This document shows positions 25,862 to 35,416 of a DNA stretch of 64,000 nucleotides, piece by piece. The notes under the pieces are model-generated. The model was not told the origin of the DNA and made no database searches. It was given only the letters and a program-made list of their open reading frames with translations. Source of the DNA: Chlamydia ibidis 10-1398/6 (lineage in GTDB: Bacteria > Chlamydiota > Chlamydiia > Chlamydiales > Chlamydiaceae); contig NZ_APJW01000002.1 of NCBI RefSeq assembly GCF_000454725.1, positions 186,001 through 250,000 on the forward strand, in the 5' to 3' direction. Position 1 is the first letter of the stretch. Every line of letters begins with the position of its first letter. The translations under genes and the position numbers were made by a program.

Positions 25862-28800
25862 AGCGCATATCCTGGTACAAATCTTTCATAATCTTCTTCG
25901 GTATTGGTTTTCTGATATCTTTTTTAAGCCTTGTTCCTACGATATTATCTAAAGGATCAGGGAAATACTTATTCCTTACTCTGCTAAACAAGGAAACTGG
26001 CCTAACCTGTCATGTTGATGAACTTAGTTTATCTTGGTTTGGTCCACAATCTGCTAAAAAAATTAAAATTTTTGGGAAAAATAAAGAGGCAGAAACATTT
26101 ATAGCAGAAAAAATAGACATACAAGGTTCTTTGGTACGTCTTCTTTTATACAGACAACCTAAGGGAATCCATGTATCTGGCTGGCATTTAGAAGTTGACG
26201 AAACCCTATCTATTGATAATCCCTCCGTTGAAAATCTGGACCCAGGTGCTTGTGCCTCCTACTTAAAAAATAGTTCCGTATTACTAGAACATGGATCTAT
26301 TACAATGCACACCATACGAGGAACGACTCTTACTTTATCGGGATTTTATTTTGAGAAGACTCCTCATAAACTTATCATTAAAGGTTTGATTAAAGAAAGA
26401 GAAACAACAGGAAGAATCTTAGTAGAAAGTTCGTTTGCGCCTAAAGTGGACATTTTAGCCCAACTAGATAATGTCCCCTTATCATTTTTTAAGCTCTTTA
26501 TAACTTCGTCATTTTTTGACCGCATCCTTTCAGAAGAAGAAGCTATTAATCTACAAGCTACTGCAGAACAAGACAATGGACAAATTTTAATGACAGTGAA
26601 AGCAGAGGGAAGCGAAACAAAAGCGAATCTCAAAGGATATATTCACAACTCATCTTTTCATATCATTGAGGGCAGCGGTTCTTTTATAGAACTTCAGCCT
26701 AAAATTTCTTCTTTTTGGTGCTCAGAGTTCCTCTCATTACCTGGCAGAGCACGAAGCGACCGCGCCTATATCCGAATAGAAAAAGCAAACATACCTCTGG
26801 ATATCGCAAGATGGAAGCACTCTGAACTATCAGCAAATATGATTTTGCCTGAGATATACTTAGATACACCCGACCCTAATCTTTCGATACAGATGAATGA
26901 CATTGAAGTAGGGATTAAAAAAACATCCAGATTCTTAAATGTGCGAGGAGCCAGTACACTAGCACTAGGGGGATCCTCTCAATCTCACGTCCGTGGCTTC
27001 CTATCTATGGATAGTAAAAAAAAGAAAACAACATTCTACCTGCATCAAGATATTTTGCCACACACATATATAAGGGCTTTATTCCCTGCCCCATTATCCA
27101 TAAATCTGCCTTTAGAAGTCTCTTACTATTCATTGGAAATGCAGGGAGAAAATAAAAATGGGCATATCCTTATGGACGTGCTCCTGAATAATCCTTTGTT
27201 AAAAATGAGTTGTTCTTTCTCAGGAACATGGCCGTCATTACTATTTCAAGGACAAGGGTCCTATTACTTAACCGAGAACTTAAAAAAGAAATTTTCTCAA
27301 AATTTTTCTCATGTAGAAACTATATTTTCTGGGAAAATGCAAATCCTTCAACATTTATATTTCCCAAAACTTTCAGGGAAAATCTCTGCAGGAGAAAATG
27401 AACTCTTCTTTCATGCAAAATTAGGCAAACCAAATGAACCTATAACCAGGACAACATGTTCCTCACTTATTCATGGAAAAATTTTTCTATTTCCACTACG
27501 AGTAATTTCATCTAAACTAGCCCCGCTACAAATGACCAAGGGGACTTTCTCTCTACATACAGATGGGAGTAAGTCATTAGCAAAAGGAAATCTACAGATC
27601 TTAATAGAAGATCCAGAAAATCCTACCTTAACTCCATCAAGAATTCTGCTCCCCAATTTATTGATCTCCTGTGCGGATTCTTCCAAGGATATTGCGGGAA
27701 ATAATATCGCGTTACAAGCTTCTGGTGAAGTCATCGACTTTCCTATTGATCGTCTATTAAAACTTCAAAATAAAGAAGCAAAATTATCCACTTATGTAGG
27801 AGTAACTGGCGATATGTCGTTCTCCATCCACTATAATACGAAAGATGAGGACCGTTTAGTATTGTTGTCCTCGTTCAAAACAGAGGCCTTAAAAGGTGAT
27901 GTGAAATTGGTAATGGATGAAGATATGTTATTGTCATCCAAAACAGAAGGAACATTAGAATGGGAAGTATCTCCCGAACGGTATCAATCTTTCTTTTCTA
28001 ATGCATCATGCTTACCCTCTTGCCTACTGCATAGAACAGCGACAACCCGTCTTGAGATATCTAAAATATCCTGTGCTGATCAAAAAACAGGATTATCATG
28101 TCTTTCTTTATTAACCGAAGGTGGGTTTTCTGGATATTTGACATCTAGTCCTTTGATTTTCTATGACCATACTTCAAAAGATACTTTCATTATTAATAAT
28201 TTTTCTGGATCTTTGAAATCCAATAACTTGGATACAAAAATAGAGTACGATTTAAAAGGTACCTGCCTATCTGCAACACAGGATCATAAACTACCAGCAG
28301 AATTATCGATTCAAGGTTCTTTTGAACACCTATTAACACCTTCACAAAGGATATTTTTACAAAATGCAGAATGGCAAAACATCCCCTCCTCTTTTATTAC
28401 GGGTATTTTCCCTATTTCTCGCGCTGTAAAAACAAAAATATCCTCACTAGCTGGCCCCAGAATACATGTTTTCATTAAAAATGAAATTTCTCAAGGCACA
28501 GGACCAGTCACCATTAAAGTAGATTCTGCTAATTTACAAGCTTATATTCCCCTAGTGTTGACCGAAAAAGCCATCCTCCTTAATGACAATCTTACAGCAA
28601 CTCTGCAGATTAATGAGGAAATTAATAAAGCGTTTTTACAAGAATTTAACCCCTTAATTTCAGGCAGCGCGTATTCACAATACCCTGTACTATTGCACGT
28701 AAGTAAAGAAAACTTTTATCTTCCAATACGCCCCTACTCTTTCGAAGAGTTCAGAATACAATCTGCATTTTTGGATTTTGGAAAAATTTCGATTGCAAAT

Positions 28801-29289
28801 TCGGGCACTATGTACGATTTATTCCAATTTCTAGACATAGAAGAAAATAAACAATTCGTCGAGTCTTGGTTCACACCTATATTCTTTTCAGTACAAAAAG
28901 GAAGTATTATCTGTAAAAGATTCGATGCTTTAATTGATAACAGGATCCGCTTAGCCCTCTGGGGAAAGACCGACATTATCAGAGATCAGATTCACATGAC
29001 TTTGGGAATCGACCCAGAAGTTATAAAAAAGTACTTCCATAACACATCATTAAAAACGAAAAATTTCTTTCTAATTAAAATACGCGGATCTATCGCATCA
29101 CCAGAATTTGACTGGTCATCGGCTTATGCACGCATCGCACTACTCAAAAGTTACACAATAGCAGGCCCATTCAATAGCTTGGCTGACAAGTTATTCTCGT
29201 CTCTAGGCGACTCTACTCCCCCACAAACTGTATCACCCTTACCTTGGGAAGAAGAGAAGGAAAATGAAAAAGCAAAATATAATCATTAG
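25858..29289 (+). CDS. Giant AsmA-like envelope protein
   Basis: 1143 residues. There is one N-terminal membrane segment (residues 8-30), followed directly by an AsmA-type opening: TGLTCHVDELSLSWFGPQ and then short repeated beta-strand patterns for almost the whole length. The C-terminal region (GPFNSLADKLF, SPEFDWSSA) resembles the end of AsmA/TamB/YhdP-like proteins. By family knowledge such bridge proteins span the periplasm and help move phospholipids to the outer membrane; that role here is inference. The ATGA overlap with the YihY-type gene indicates co-translation. The 3' end converges on glnQ with six bases between. Confidence 0.75.
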   Translation: MKRISWYKSFIIFFGIGFLISFLSLVPTILSKGSGKYLFLTLLNKETGLTCHVDELSLSWFGPQSAKKIKIFGKNKEAETFIAEKIDIQGSLVRLLLYRQPKGIHVSGWHLEVDETLSIDNPSVENLDPGACASYLKNSSVLLEHGSITMHTIRGTTLTLSGFYFEKTPHKLIIKGLIKERETTGRILVESSFAPKVDILAQLDNVPLSFFKLFITSSFFDRILSEEEAINLQATAEQDNGQILMTVKAEGSETKANLKGYIHNSSFHIIEGSGSFIELQPKISSFWCSEFLSLPGRARSDRAYIRIEKANIPLDIARWKHSELSANMILPEIYLDTPDPNLSIQMNDIEVGIKKTSRFLNVRGASTLALGGSSQSHVRGFLSMDSKKKKTTFYLHQDILPHTYIRALFPAPLSINLPLEVSYYSLEMQGENKNGHILMDVLLNNPLLKMSCSFSGTWPSLLFQGQGSYYLTENLKKKFSQNFSHVETIFSGKMQILQHLYFPKLSGKISAGENELFFHAKLGKPNEPITRTTCSSLIHGKIFLFPLRVISSKLAPLQMTKGTFSLHTDGSKSLAKGNLQILIEDPENPTLTPSRILLPNLLISCADSSKDIAGNNIALQASGEVIDFPIDRLLKLQNKEAKLSTYVGVTGDMSFSIHYNTKDEDRLVLLSSFKTEALKGDVKLVMDEDMLLSSKTEGTLEWEVSPERYQSFFSNASCLPSCLLHRTATTRLEISKISCADQKTGLSCLSLLTEGGFSGYLTSSPLIFYDHTSKDTFIINNFSGSLKSNNLDTKIEYDLKGTCLSATQDHKLPAELSIQGSFEHLLTPSQRIFLQNAEWQNIPSSFITGIFPISRAVKTKISSLAGPRIHVFIKNEISQGTGPVTIKVDSANLQAYIPLVLTEKAILLNDNLTATLQINEEINKAFLQEFNPLISGSAYSQYPVLLHVSKENFYLPIRPYSFEEFRIQSAFLDFGKISIANSGTMYDLFQFLDIEENKQFVESWFTPIFFSVQKGSIICKRFDALIDNRIRLALWGKTDIIRDQIHMTLGIDPEVIKKYFHNTSLKTKNFFLIKIRGSIASPEFDWSSAYARIALLKSYTIAGPFNSLADKLFSSLGDSTPPQTVSPLPWEEEKENEKAKYNH

Positions 29290-29295
29290 CTTTTT

Positions 29296-29985
29296 TTAAA
29301 TATTTGGAGTGCACTTATCAAAGTATGCATACAAGGGATGATCGCGTTCTAATTCACCGTTTTCTGAATCATAGCTACCAATAATAGACCCGTTCTCTAC
29401 AAGATAAACCTTGTCTAAACAACGTTTTATAAAATACATATCGTGAGTAGATATTGCTAATGTGAGTTTTCGTTCTTTTAAAGATTCTAAAAGCTTCTCA
29501 AATGCAGAAGTAGAAAAAGGATCTAATGCAGAAGTCGGTTCATCAAAAAGAATTGTACGTTTATTTAAACACAGAGCTCTCGCAATAGCAACACGTTGTT
29601 TCTGCCCTCCAGATAATTCATGTGGATAACGATCGAATAAACTTTCGATTTCTAGCATCTGCAATAGAGTATGGGTTTGATCCAATGCTTCTTCTTTACT
29701 TTTCCCTTGCACTATCATCTGCGGATGAACACAATTCCCAAGCACGGTCATGTGTGGAAATAACTCTGGTTGTTGAAACACTAATGCAGGAGATTCCCCC
29801 TTAATAATGATTTCTCCATAACTAGGCTTAATAAGCCCGGCTAAGCTCCTAAATATAGTTGTTTTTCCAGAACCACTTTTTCCTAAAAAAAATGTTATTC
29901 TTCCCTCTTCTAAAATAAAAGATATATCTGATAACACTTCCCTATCTTTTATAGAATAAGTAAGATGCTCTACTCTAACTGTCAT
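29296..29985 (-). CDS. glnQ: Amino-acid ABC transporter ATPase
   Basis: The frame runs back to a TTG at 30015, but ATG at 29985 (MTVRVEHL) aligns with ATPase N-termini and has AGGAAAAAGAAG upstream, so I use it; length is about 229. Walker A is GKSGSGKTT, Q-loop VFQQPELFPH, signature LSGGQKQRVAIARAL, Walker B TILFDEPTSALD, H-loop ISTHD. It powers uptake of a polar amino acid with GlnP. Published work in C. pneumoniae places glnPQ under ArgR control and suggests arginine-type substrates. It overlaps the glnP end by 11 bases. Confidence 0.95.
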   Translation of the reverse strand: MTVRVEHLTYSIKDREVLSDISFILEEGRITFFLGKSGSGKTTIFRSLAGLIKPSYGEIIIKGESPALVFQQPELFPHMTVLGNCVHPQMIVQGKSKEEALDQTHTLLQMLEIESLFDRYPHELSGGQKQRVAIARALCLNKRTILFDEPTSALDPFSTSAFEKLLESLKERKLTLAISTHDMYFIKRCLDKVYLVENGSIIGSYDSENGELERDHPLYAYFDKCTPNI

Positions 29986-30616
29986 ACTTCTTTTTCCTCT
30001 CAGCAAATCTAGCAATATAAGCGAATGCGGAAGTCATAAGTAAATACAACCCAGCCGTAATTGTATACATCTCCATAGGATTCAATTCTCTAGCAACGAT
30101 ATCACGAGAAACCTTAGTCAGCTCCGGCACCCCAACAACCATTAAAATACTGCTTTCTTTAATCAAAGTAATAAATTCATTAGTTAAAGAGGGAAGGATA
30201 TTTCTAAGAACTTGAGGATATATTATGTAGATAAAAATCTGATGCCTTTTATATCCCAAAACTTTAGCAGATTCCCATTGTCCTAAAGATAAAGCATTAA
30301 TTCCTCCACGAACACTCTCTCCGAGGTAGGCAGCAGAATTAATACTCAAAGCAATTAGTCCGGCAACTAAAGGAGAAGGATCTAGTTTACTTATTGAAGG
30401 AAGACCAAAATATATAATTAAAATCTGAATAAATAAGGGGGTGCCACGAATAATATTCACATAGGCATTACCTATACAACGAAGAGTACGAGACGAGCAA
30501 TAGCGAGAAGTTACCGTACCTATAGATAAGCCCAATATGAACCCGAATACTATAGAAACACTGCTGATAAACAAAGTATACGCACATCCACGCAGAATGA
30601 GTCTTTCTATAAACAA
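29975..30616 (-). CDS. glnP: Amino-acid ABC transporter permease
   Basis: 213 residues starting at TTG (30616); the in-frame upstream codons run to a stop (TAA) without another usable start. It has about five hydrophobic segments and the polar amino-acid permease features NIIRGTPLFIQILIIYFGLP, the region AYLGESVRGGINAL with QWESAKVLGY (EAA loop), and LITNEF-type PSLTNEFITLIKESS. It forms the membrane channel for GlnQ. A dyad lies in the 50 bases separating it from argR, so it may have its own ArgR-regulated promoter. Confidence 0.92.
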   Translation of the reverse strand: MFIERLILRGCAYTLFISSVSIVFGFILGLSIGTVTSRYCSSRTLRCIGNAYVNIIRGTPLFIQILIIYFGLPSISKLDPSPLVAGLIALSINSAAYLGESVRGGINALSLGQWESAKVLGYKRHQIFIYIIYPQVLRNILPSLTNEFITLIKESSILMVVGVPELTKVSRDIVARELNPMEMYTITAGLYLLMTSAFAYIARFAERKKKYDS

Positions 30617-30636
30617 AGGAACACCATAGGATGCAT

Positions 30637-30652
30637 ATTTATTAGAATAAAT
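30637..30652 (-). promoter_or_regulatory. Candidate ArgR operator upstream of glnP
   Basis: A perfect inverted repeat ATTTATT-CT-AATAAAT (minus strand) inside the only gap between argR and glnP, flanked by TATGAAT and ATGCAT, giving ARG-box-like half-sites. It lies 21-36 bases before the glnP start. The match to the E. coli ARG box is partial (spacing differs). Confidence 0.4.
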
Positions 30653-30666
30653 TCATAATTATGCGG

Positions 30667-31110
30667 TCAAGACAAGAAAATACGCAAGAAGTTTCCGATT
30701 TCTTTGGATAATATGGCGATTTTATCCTCTTGGATCGGGGATACGAAGATAGTATCATCCCCCGCAAGGGTTCCTAGAATTTTTTTAGAAAATTCTTTGT
30801 CAATTAGTCCCGCAATCCAAGAAGCAGAACCAGGAGCAGTGCGGACCACAATTAAAGAATTATTATGATGCACTGCGAAAACTAACTTATGAAATCGAAG
30901 ATCATCTTGAGAGTGGGGTAGAGAATAATAGGCCCCATGTTCTGTGGACTTCCTAATTGCACCCACCTTACGCAACCAACGAGATATGGAAGATTGGGTG
31001 ATGTCTATACCAAGAGAGCCAAGTTTAATACAAATTTCTTCTTGCGTTGCAGCTCCCTCTTGCATTAGAATTTCTTTTAGCCTTTCTCCTACGTCCGTTT
31101 TCTTTTCCAT
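30667..31110 (-). CDS. argR: Arginine repressor
   Basis: 147 residues, normal length. The N-terminal winged helix has ITQSSISRWLRKVGAIR, the DNA-recognition segment of ArgR, and the C-terminal hexamerisation domain has the arginine-binding motif GTLAGDDT. In C. pneumoniae ArgR represses glnPQ in response to arginine (literature knowledge). Here it is the first gene of argR-glnP-glnQ and divergent from tsaD across about 87 bases. Confidence 0.97.
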   Translation of the reverse strand: MEKKTDVGERLKEILMQEGAATQEEICIKLGSLGIDITQSSISRWLRKVGAIRKSTEHGAYYSLPHSQDDLRFHKLVFAVHHNNSLIVVRTAPGSASWIAGLIDKEFSKKILGTLAGDDTIFVSPIQEDKIAILSKEIGNFLRIFLS

Positions 31111-31197
31111 CTAGTTTCCTCCAACTTTTCCTTGCCGATATTCTGATCTCCCCTCTACTATTGTTCGGGTAAGTTATGTCTGCTTTTTTGGTTGTTT

Positions 31198-32238
31198 ATG
31201 CTCACATTAGGCTTAGAAAGCTCTTGCGACGAGACTTCTTGCTCTCTGATTTCTTCCCATAAAGATATACTAGCAAATGTTATAGCATCTCAAGACATTC
31301 ATGCCACTTATGGAGGAGTCGTTCCAGAGCTAGCCTCTAGGGCTCATCTTCATGCATTCCCTCAGGTAGTTTCTCACGCTCTGAAAACAGCCGGGGTTTC
31401 GTTAAGTGATGTCGAGCTTATATCTGTCACACACACACCTGGTCTCATCGGTTCTCTTGCTATTGGAGTAAACTTCGCCAAAGGGTTAGCAACAGGATGC
31501 CAAAAACCACTTATTGGTGTAAATCACGTAGAAGCTCATCTTTATGCAGCTTATATGACTTCAGACCAAATAGAATTTCCTGCAATAGGGTTAGTTGTGT
31601 CAGGGGCTCACACTTCAGTATTCCTTATGGAGAACCCGATTACTTACAAGTTAATCGGGAAAACTCGAGATGATGCTATTGGGGAAACGTTTGACAAGGT
31701 AGCAAGATTCTTAGGCCTACCCTATCCCGGAGGTCAGTTAATTGAATCCTTTGCAACACGAGGTTCTGAGAACACCTACAAATTTTCTCCCAGCAAATTG
31801 CCAGGATACGATTTTTCCTTTAGTGGTTTGAAAACTGCTGTACTCTATGCTATTAAAGGCAACAATAGTAATCAGCGTACCCCTATTCCAAAACTATCAG
31901 AACAAGAAAAATATGACCTTGCAGCTTCATTTCAAAAAGCTGCTTGCACAACGATTGCGCAAAAACTTTCGTCTATTGTAAAAGAATTTTCTTGTAGATC
32001 CGTCTTAATAGGAGGCGGTGTTGCGAATAATAGATATCTTCGCAATTTACTACAGAAAGCTACGGATTTACCAATATTCGCTCCCCCCCCATCGTTATGT
32101 ACAGATAACGCCGCAATGATTGCTGGTTTAGGAAGAGAGCTTTTTCTGTCAAATCATTTACCTTCGAGAATAACTCCATGCGCAAGATATCACTGGGAAT
32201 CTGTTTCAGAATCTGGATCTCCTCAGCTTTCTTGCTAA
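31198..32238 (+). CDS. tsaD: tRNA N6-threonylcarbamoyladenosine transferase TsaD (Gcp)
   Basis: ATG at 31198 ([14 protein letters not shown]) is the family-typical start; the frame reaches a TTG two codons earlier. About 346 residues. Metal-binding histidines are in [10 protein letters not shown], substrate and nucleotide segments in VSGAHTSVF and GEAFDK-type [18 protein letters not shown], and the C-terminal [10 protein letters not shown]. With TsaB and TsaE it adds the threonylcarbamoyl group to A37 of ANN-decoding tRNAs. The downstream oppA1 starts 61 bases inside this gene. Confidence 0.96.
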   Translation: MLTLGLESSCDETSCSLISSHKDILANVIASQDIHATYGGVVPELASRAHLHAFPQVVSHALKTAGVSLSDVELISVTHTPGLIGSLAIGVNFAKGLATGCQKPLIGVNHVEAHLYAAYMTSDQIEFPAIGLVVSGAHTSVFLMENPITYKLIGKTRDDAIGETFDKVARFLGLPYPGGQLIESFATRGSENTYKFSPSKLPGYDFSFSGLKTAVLYAIKGNNSNQRTPIPKLSEQEKYDLAASFQKAACTTIAQKLSSIVKEFSCRSVLIGGGVANNRYLRNLLQKATDLPIFAPPPSLCTDNAAMIAGLGRELFLSNHLPSRITPCARYHWESVSESGSPQLSC

Positions 32239-33764
32239 CTAGTTGCAGTGCCACCCGATCTTCATCCGGAGAATTAGTGGTAAATATGAAAGATGATCCT
32301 AGATCTTTGGACCCAAGAGAAGTTCGCCTGCTTTCTGATATTAATCTGATTAAACATCTCTATGAGGGGCTTGTTCAGGAGATCCCTGGAACGGAAATTC
32401 TAGAACCCGCATTAGCAAAAAGTTATGAAATTTCCCAAGATAGAAAAACATATACCTTCAAACTAAGGGAAGCTTTCTGGAGTAATGGGGATAGGATTCA
32501 AGCTCAGGATTTCGTTGATTCATGGAAACAAATTATTACTGAGGAAATCTCTAGCATCTATACTTTCGCGTTATCTCCTATAAAAAACGTAAATAATATT
32601 CAGAAAGGTTTAGCCGAGTTAGATAGTGTTGGATTTTATGCTAAAGATGACACTACTATAATTATTGAATTAGAAGAAGCTACTGCGCATTTTTTACAAC
32701 TTCTTGCTTTGCCAATTTTCTTCCCAGTACATAAAACACAAAGGCAACGTTCTCCTAATTTACCAATAACAACTAGTGCGTTCTATCCTAAAAAAATCAA
32801 ACAAAAACAGTGGCTTAAACTTGCTAAAAATCCGCACTATTACAATAAGGACAAGGTTAGCACCCAGAGAATTACTATTCATTTCATCCCAGACCCCAAT
32901 ACCGCAGCGCTTATGTTTAATCAGGGTAAACTCCACTGGCAAGGGCCTCCTTGGGGGCAACCGATCCCTAAAGAAACCCTAGCCCATCTGCAATCTAAAG
33001 GGCACTTACATTCTTTTGACGTACTAGGTACCTCGTGGCTTACTTTTAATGTAAATACTCCTCCTCTCAACCATATTAAGTTACGTAAAGCTTTGTCATT
33101 AGCTATAGATAAGAACGCTCTAGTGTCAACGATTTTTTTGGATAAAGCAAAACCTACGGACCATCTCTTACCCAGAAATTTGCACACCTATCCTGCGAGC
33201 AATATTATGAGCCAACAAGAAAGGGTCCGGTTAGCAAAACAACTATTTCAAGAAGCTTTACAAGAACTTGGAATATGCTCAAAAGACCTAGAAAATTTGT
33301 CTATCATCTTCCCCTCAACTTCACCTACTAATGCCCTACTAGTTCAAATGATTCGAGAGCAATGGAAAGAAACTCTAGGATTCGTTATTCCAATTTTCGG
33401 AAAAGAATTTTCAGTTCTTCAGTCAGATCTATCTTCGGGAAACTTTTTCCTAGCTACAGGAGGCTGGTTCGCAGATTTTCCTGATCCAATGGCTTTTCTT
33501 ACTATTTTTGCGGACCCGTTCGGAATTGCTCCATATGTCATTCATCAAAAAGAATTCCAAAATCTCATACACACAATTCAAAAAGAAACAGATCCCCAAA
33601 AGCGTGCAATTATGATATCTGAAGCCGCGCTATATCTAGAGAAATTTCATATAATCGAACCAATATATCATGATGCTATACAATGCGCTTTCCATAGAAA
33701 ATTGAATAATTTAGGTTTTTCCTCAACAGGAGTAGTTGATTTTCGCTATATTAGAGAACCCTGA
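32178..33764 (+). CDS. oppA1: Oligopeptide-binding lipoprotein OppA1
   Basis: 528 residues. Signal peptide with lipobox LLTSC at about residues 19-23 shows it is a lipoprotein. The SBP_bac_5 fold follows, with [29 protein letters not shown], and [14 protein letters not shown] near the end. It captures peptides for the OppBCDF importer. Its start lies 61 bases inside tsaD, so the two are translationally linked. First of four consecutive paralogues. Confidence 0.95.
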   Translation: MRKISLGICFRIWISSAFLLTSCSATRSSSGELVVNMKDDPRSLDPREVRLLSDINLIKHLYEGLVQEIPGTEILEPALAKSYEISQDRKTYTFKLREAFWSNGDRIQAQDFVDSWKQIITEEISSIYTFALSPIKNVNNIQKGLAELDSVGFYAKDDTTIIIELEEATAHFLQLLALPIFFPVHKTQRQRSPNLPITTSAFYPKKIKQKQWLKLAKNPHYYNKDKVSTQRITIHFIPDPNTAALMFNQGKLHWQGPPWGQPIPKETLAHLQSKGHLHSFDVLGTSWLTFNVNTPPLNHIKLRKALSLAIDKNALVSTIFLDKAKPTDHLLPRNLHTYPASNIMSQQERVRLAKQLFQEALQELGICSKDLENLSIIFPSTSPTNALLVQMIREQWKETLGFVIPIFGKEFSVLQSDLSSGNFFLATGGWFADFPDPMAFLTIFADPFGIAPYVIHQKEFQNLIHTIQKETDPQKRAIMISEAALYLEKFHIIEPIYHDAIQCAFHRKLNNLGFSSTGVVDFRYIREP

Positions 33765-33984
33765 TTCCTTTTTTCAACCCCAAAAAATACCTTTTATTAA
33801 AAAGATCAAATACGTAACCTCTATTTCCCTGCAGTGCTCTGATTGCGGTTAATGAGTTGGAATCGGTTTGTTTTATGATGTCTAGGAAATGCTAGATTGA
33901 ATTCAAGGGATGTGGGCATGGGCCTGCCCCCAGCGATTAGGCTGATGCTTTCCATTAATAAAACCACATGAGTATTTTTTCTCT

Positions 33985-35298
33985 ATGATTCGTAAGTCTT
34001 GGCTTGCTTTTGTTTCTCTTCTTCTTCCCCTAAGTAGCTGCCAGTCCGATACTCTGAAGCAATCACAGTCTTTGATCATCGCCATCCATGACGACCCCTC
34101 TTCTCTATCTCCTGCAGAAGCCAAGCGCGCTTTGGACTTATCCGTAGCTAAAATGACTTTCGATAGTTTAACAAGAGAGAATACTCTTAGGCCTGATTGC
34201 ATTGAAATGGCATTAGCTAGTCATTATACTGTATCCGAAGACCTTTTAGAATATACTTTTTTTATTCGTGAGAATGCTCGCTGGAGCAATGGTGCACAAA
34301 TCACAGCTAAAGATGTTATCGAATCTTGGAGCCATGCTCGATCTTATTCTCCGCATAGTGAACTATTTTCTGGTATCGACTTCTATGAAAGCTCGCCTTT
34401 ATCAGTTACTATTACTCTAAAAAACCCAAATCCAAAACTACTTCATTTATTAGCATTCCCTGCTTTTTCCATATTTAACCCTCACAATTTGAACCTCTAT
34501 ACAGGCCCATTTCGGGTAATTTCATATACCCCTGGTCACTGTATGCTGCTTAAAAAAAACCCTTACTACTATGACAAAGAAAAATTAAATATTAGCAATA
34601 TCAGTCTTTTAGTTATTCCTGATATTCATACCGCATTTTTGCTACTCAATAAGAAAAAAATACATTGGCTAGGTCAGCCTTGGCATCAGGGTCTTCCAAA
34701 AGAATTAAAAAATGCTCCCCATCTCCACTATGTTGAATATCCAATAGAGGGGACATTTTGGCTCGTGTTAAATACGAAGCATCCAAAACTCAAAGAACTT
34801 CAGAATCGCTATAGATTCGCTGCAGCGATTAATAAACAAGCTCTTGTTGATTACGCTTTGCAAGGCAACCAGTTGCCTGCATTCGGAATATCAAGGAATT
34901 CTTCTGTACAAATTAACTACCAGATACAGACAAAAATTACTCCGCCAGAAAAGCTTACCCTAACTTATCCTGCAAATATCTTAAGATGTCAGAGAATCGC
35001 AGAAATATTGAAAGAGCAATGCAAATCTGTGGGGATAGATTTATTTTTAGAAGGTGTTGAGTACCATGTGTTTAACAACCGAAGAAATATTCACGATTTT
35101 ACAATTGCTACAGCAACGGGGATCTCCTGCTATCACGGTGCGCCTATTCTTCCTCATGAAGAAAAACTCCTGAAAAATCTAGAGATCATTCCTTTGTATC
35201 ATATGAGTTACGACTATCTTAGCTCAAAAATTATGGATAATGTAATTTATAATGCTTCCGGTTCCGTTGATTTAAAATATACGTCTCTGAGTAATTAG
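33985..35298 (+). CDS. oppA2: Short oligopeptide-binding lipoprotein OppA2
   Basis: 437 residues, about 90 fewer than its neighbours. Signal peptide and lipobox (LPLSSC) are intact and the N-terminal half is conserved (HDDPSSLSPAEAKRAL, ENARWSNGAQ). The C-terminal part lacks the segment that in the paralogues contains GGW and the following helix region; it jumps from FTIATATGISC to IIPLYHMSYDY, and the reading frame remains clean. It may bind a different ligand or be losing function. It lies between oppA1 and oppA3. Confidence 0.88.
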   Translation: MIRKSWLAFVSLLLPLSSCQSDTLKQSQSLIIAIHDDPSSLSPAEAKRALDLSVAKMTFDSLTRENTLRPDCIEMALASHYTVSEDLLEYTFFIRENARWSNGAQITAKDVIESWSHARSYSPHSELFSGIDFYESSPLSVTITLKNPNPKLLHLLAFPAFSIFNPHNLNLYTGPFRVISYTPGHCMLLKKNPYYYDKEKLNISNISLLVIPDIHTAFLLLNKKKIHWLGQPWHQGLPKELKNAPHLHYVEYPIEGTFWLVLNTKHPKLKELQNRYRFAAAINKQALVDYALQGNQLPAFGISRNSSVQINYQIQTKITPPEKLTLTYPANILRCQRIAEILKEQCKSVGIDLFLEGVEYHVFNNRRNIHDFTIATATGISCYHGAPILPHEEKLLKNLEIIPLYHMSYDYLSSKIMDNVIYNASGSVDLKYTSLSN

Positions 35299-35416
35299 CG
35301 GGAACAAAATTATTTTTATCAACTTCTCCTGAAAAGAGTTGTTTCTGTATATTCTTGGGGGCACAGTTCATATGTGTCGGATTTATGACATATTACACCT
35401 TGAGATAAAACAGCTT

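Noticed and set aside
33912..33931. GGGCA/TGCCC hairpin between oppA1 and oppA2
   Set aside because: Only five strong pairs and no T-tract; not a convincing terminator.
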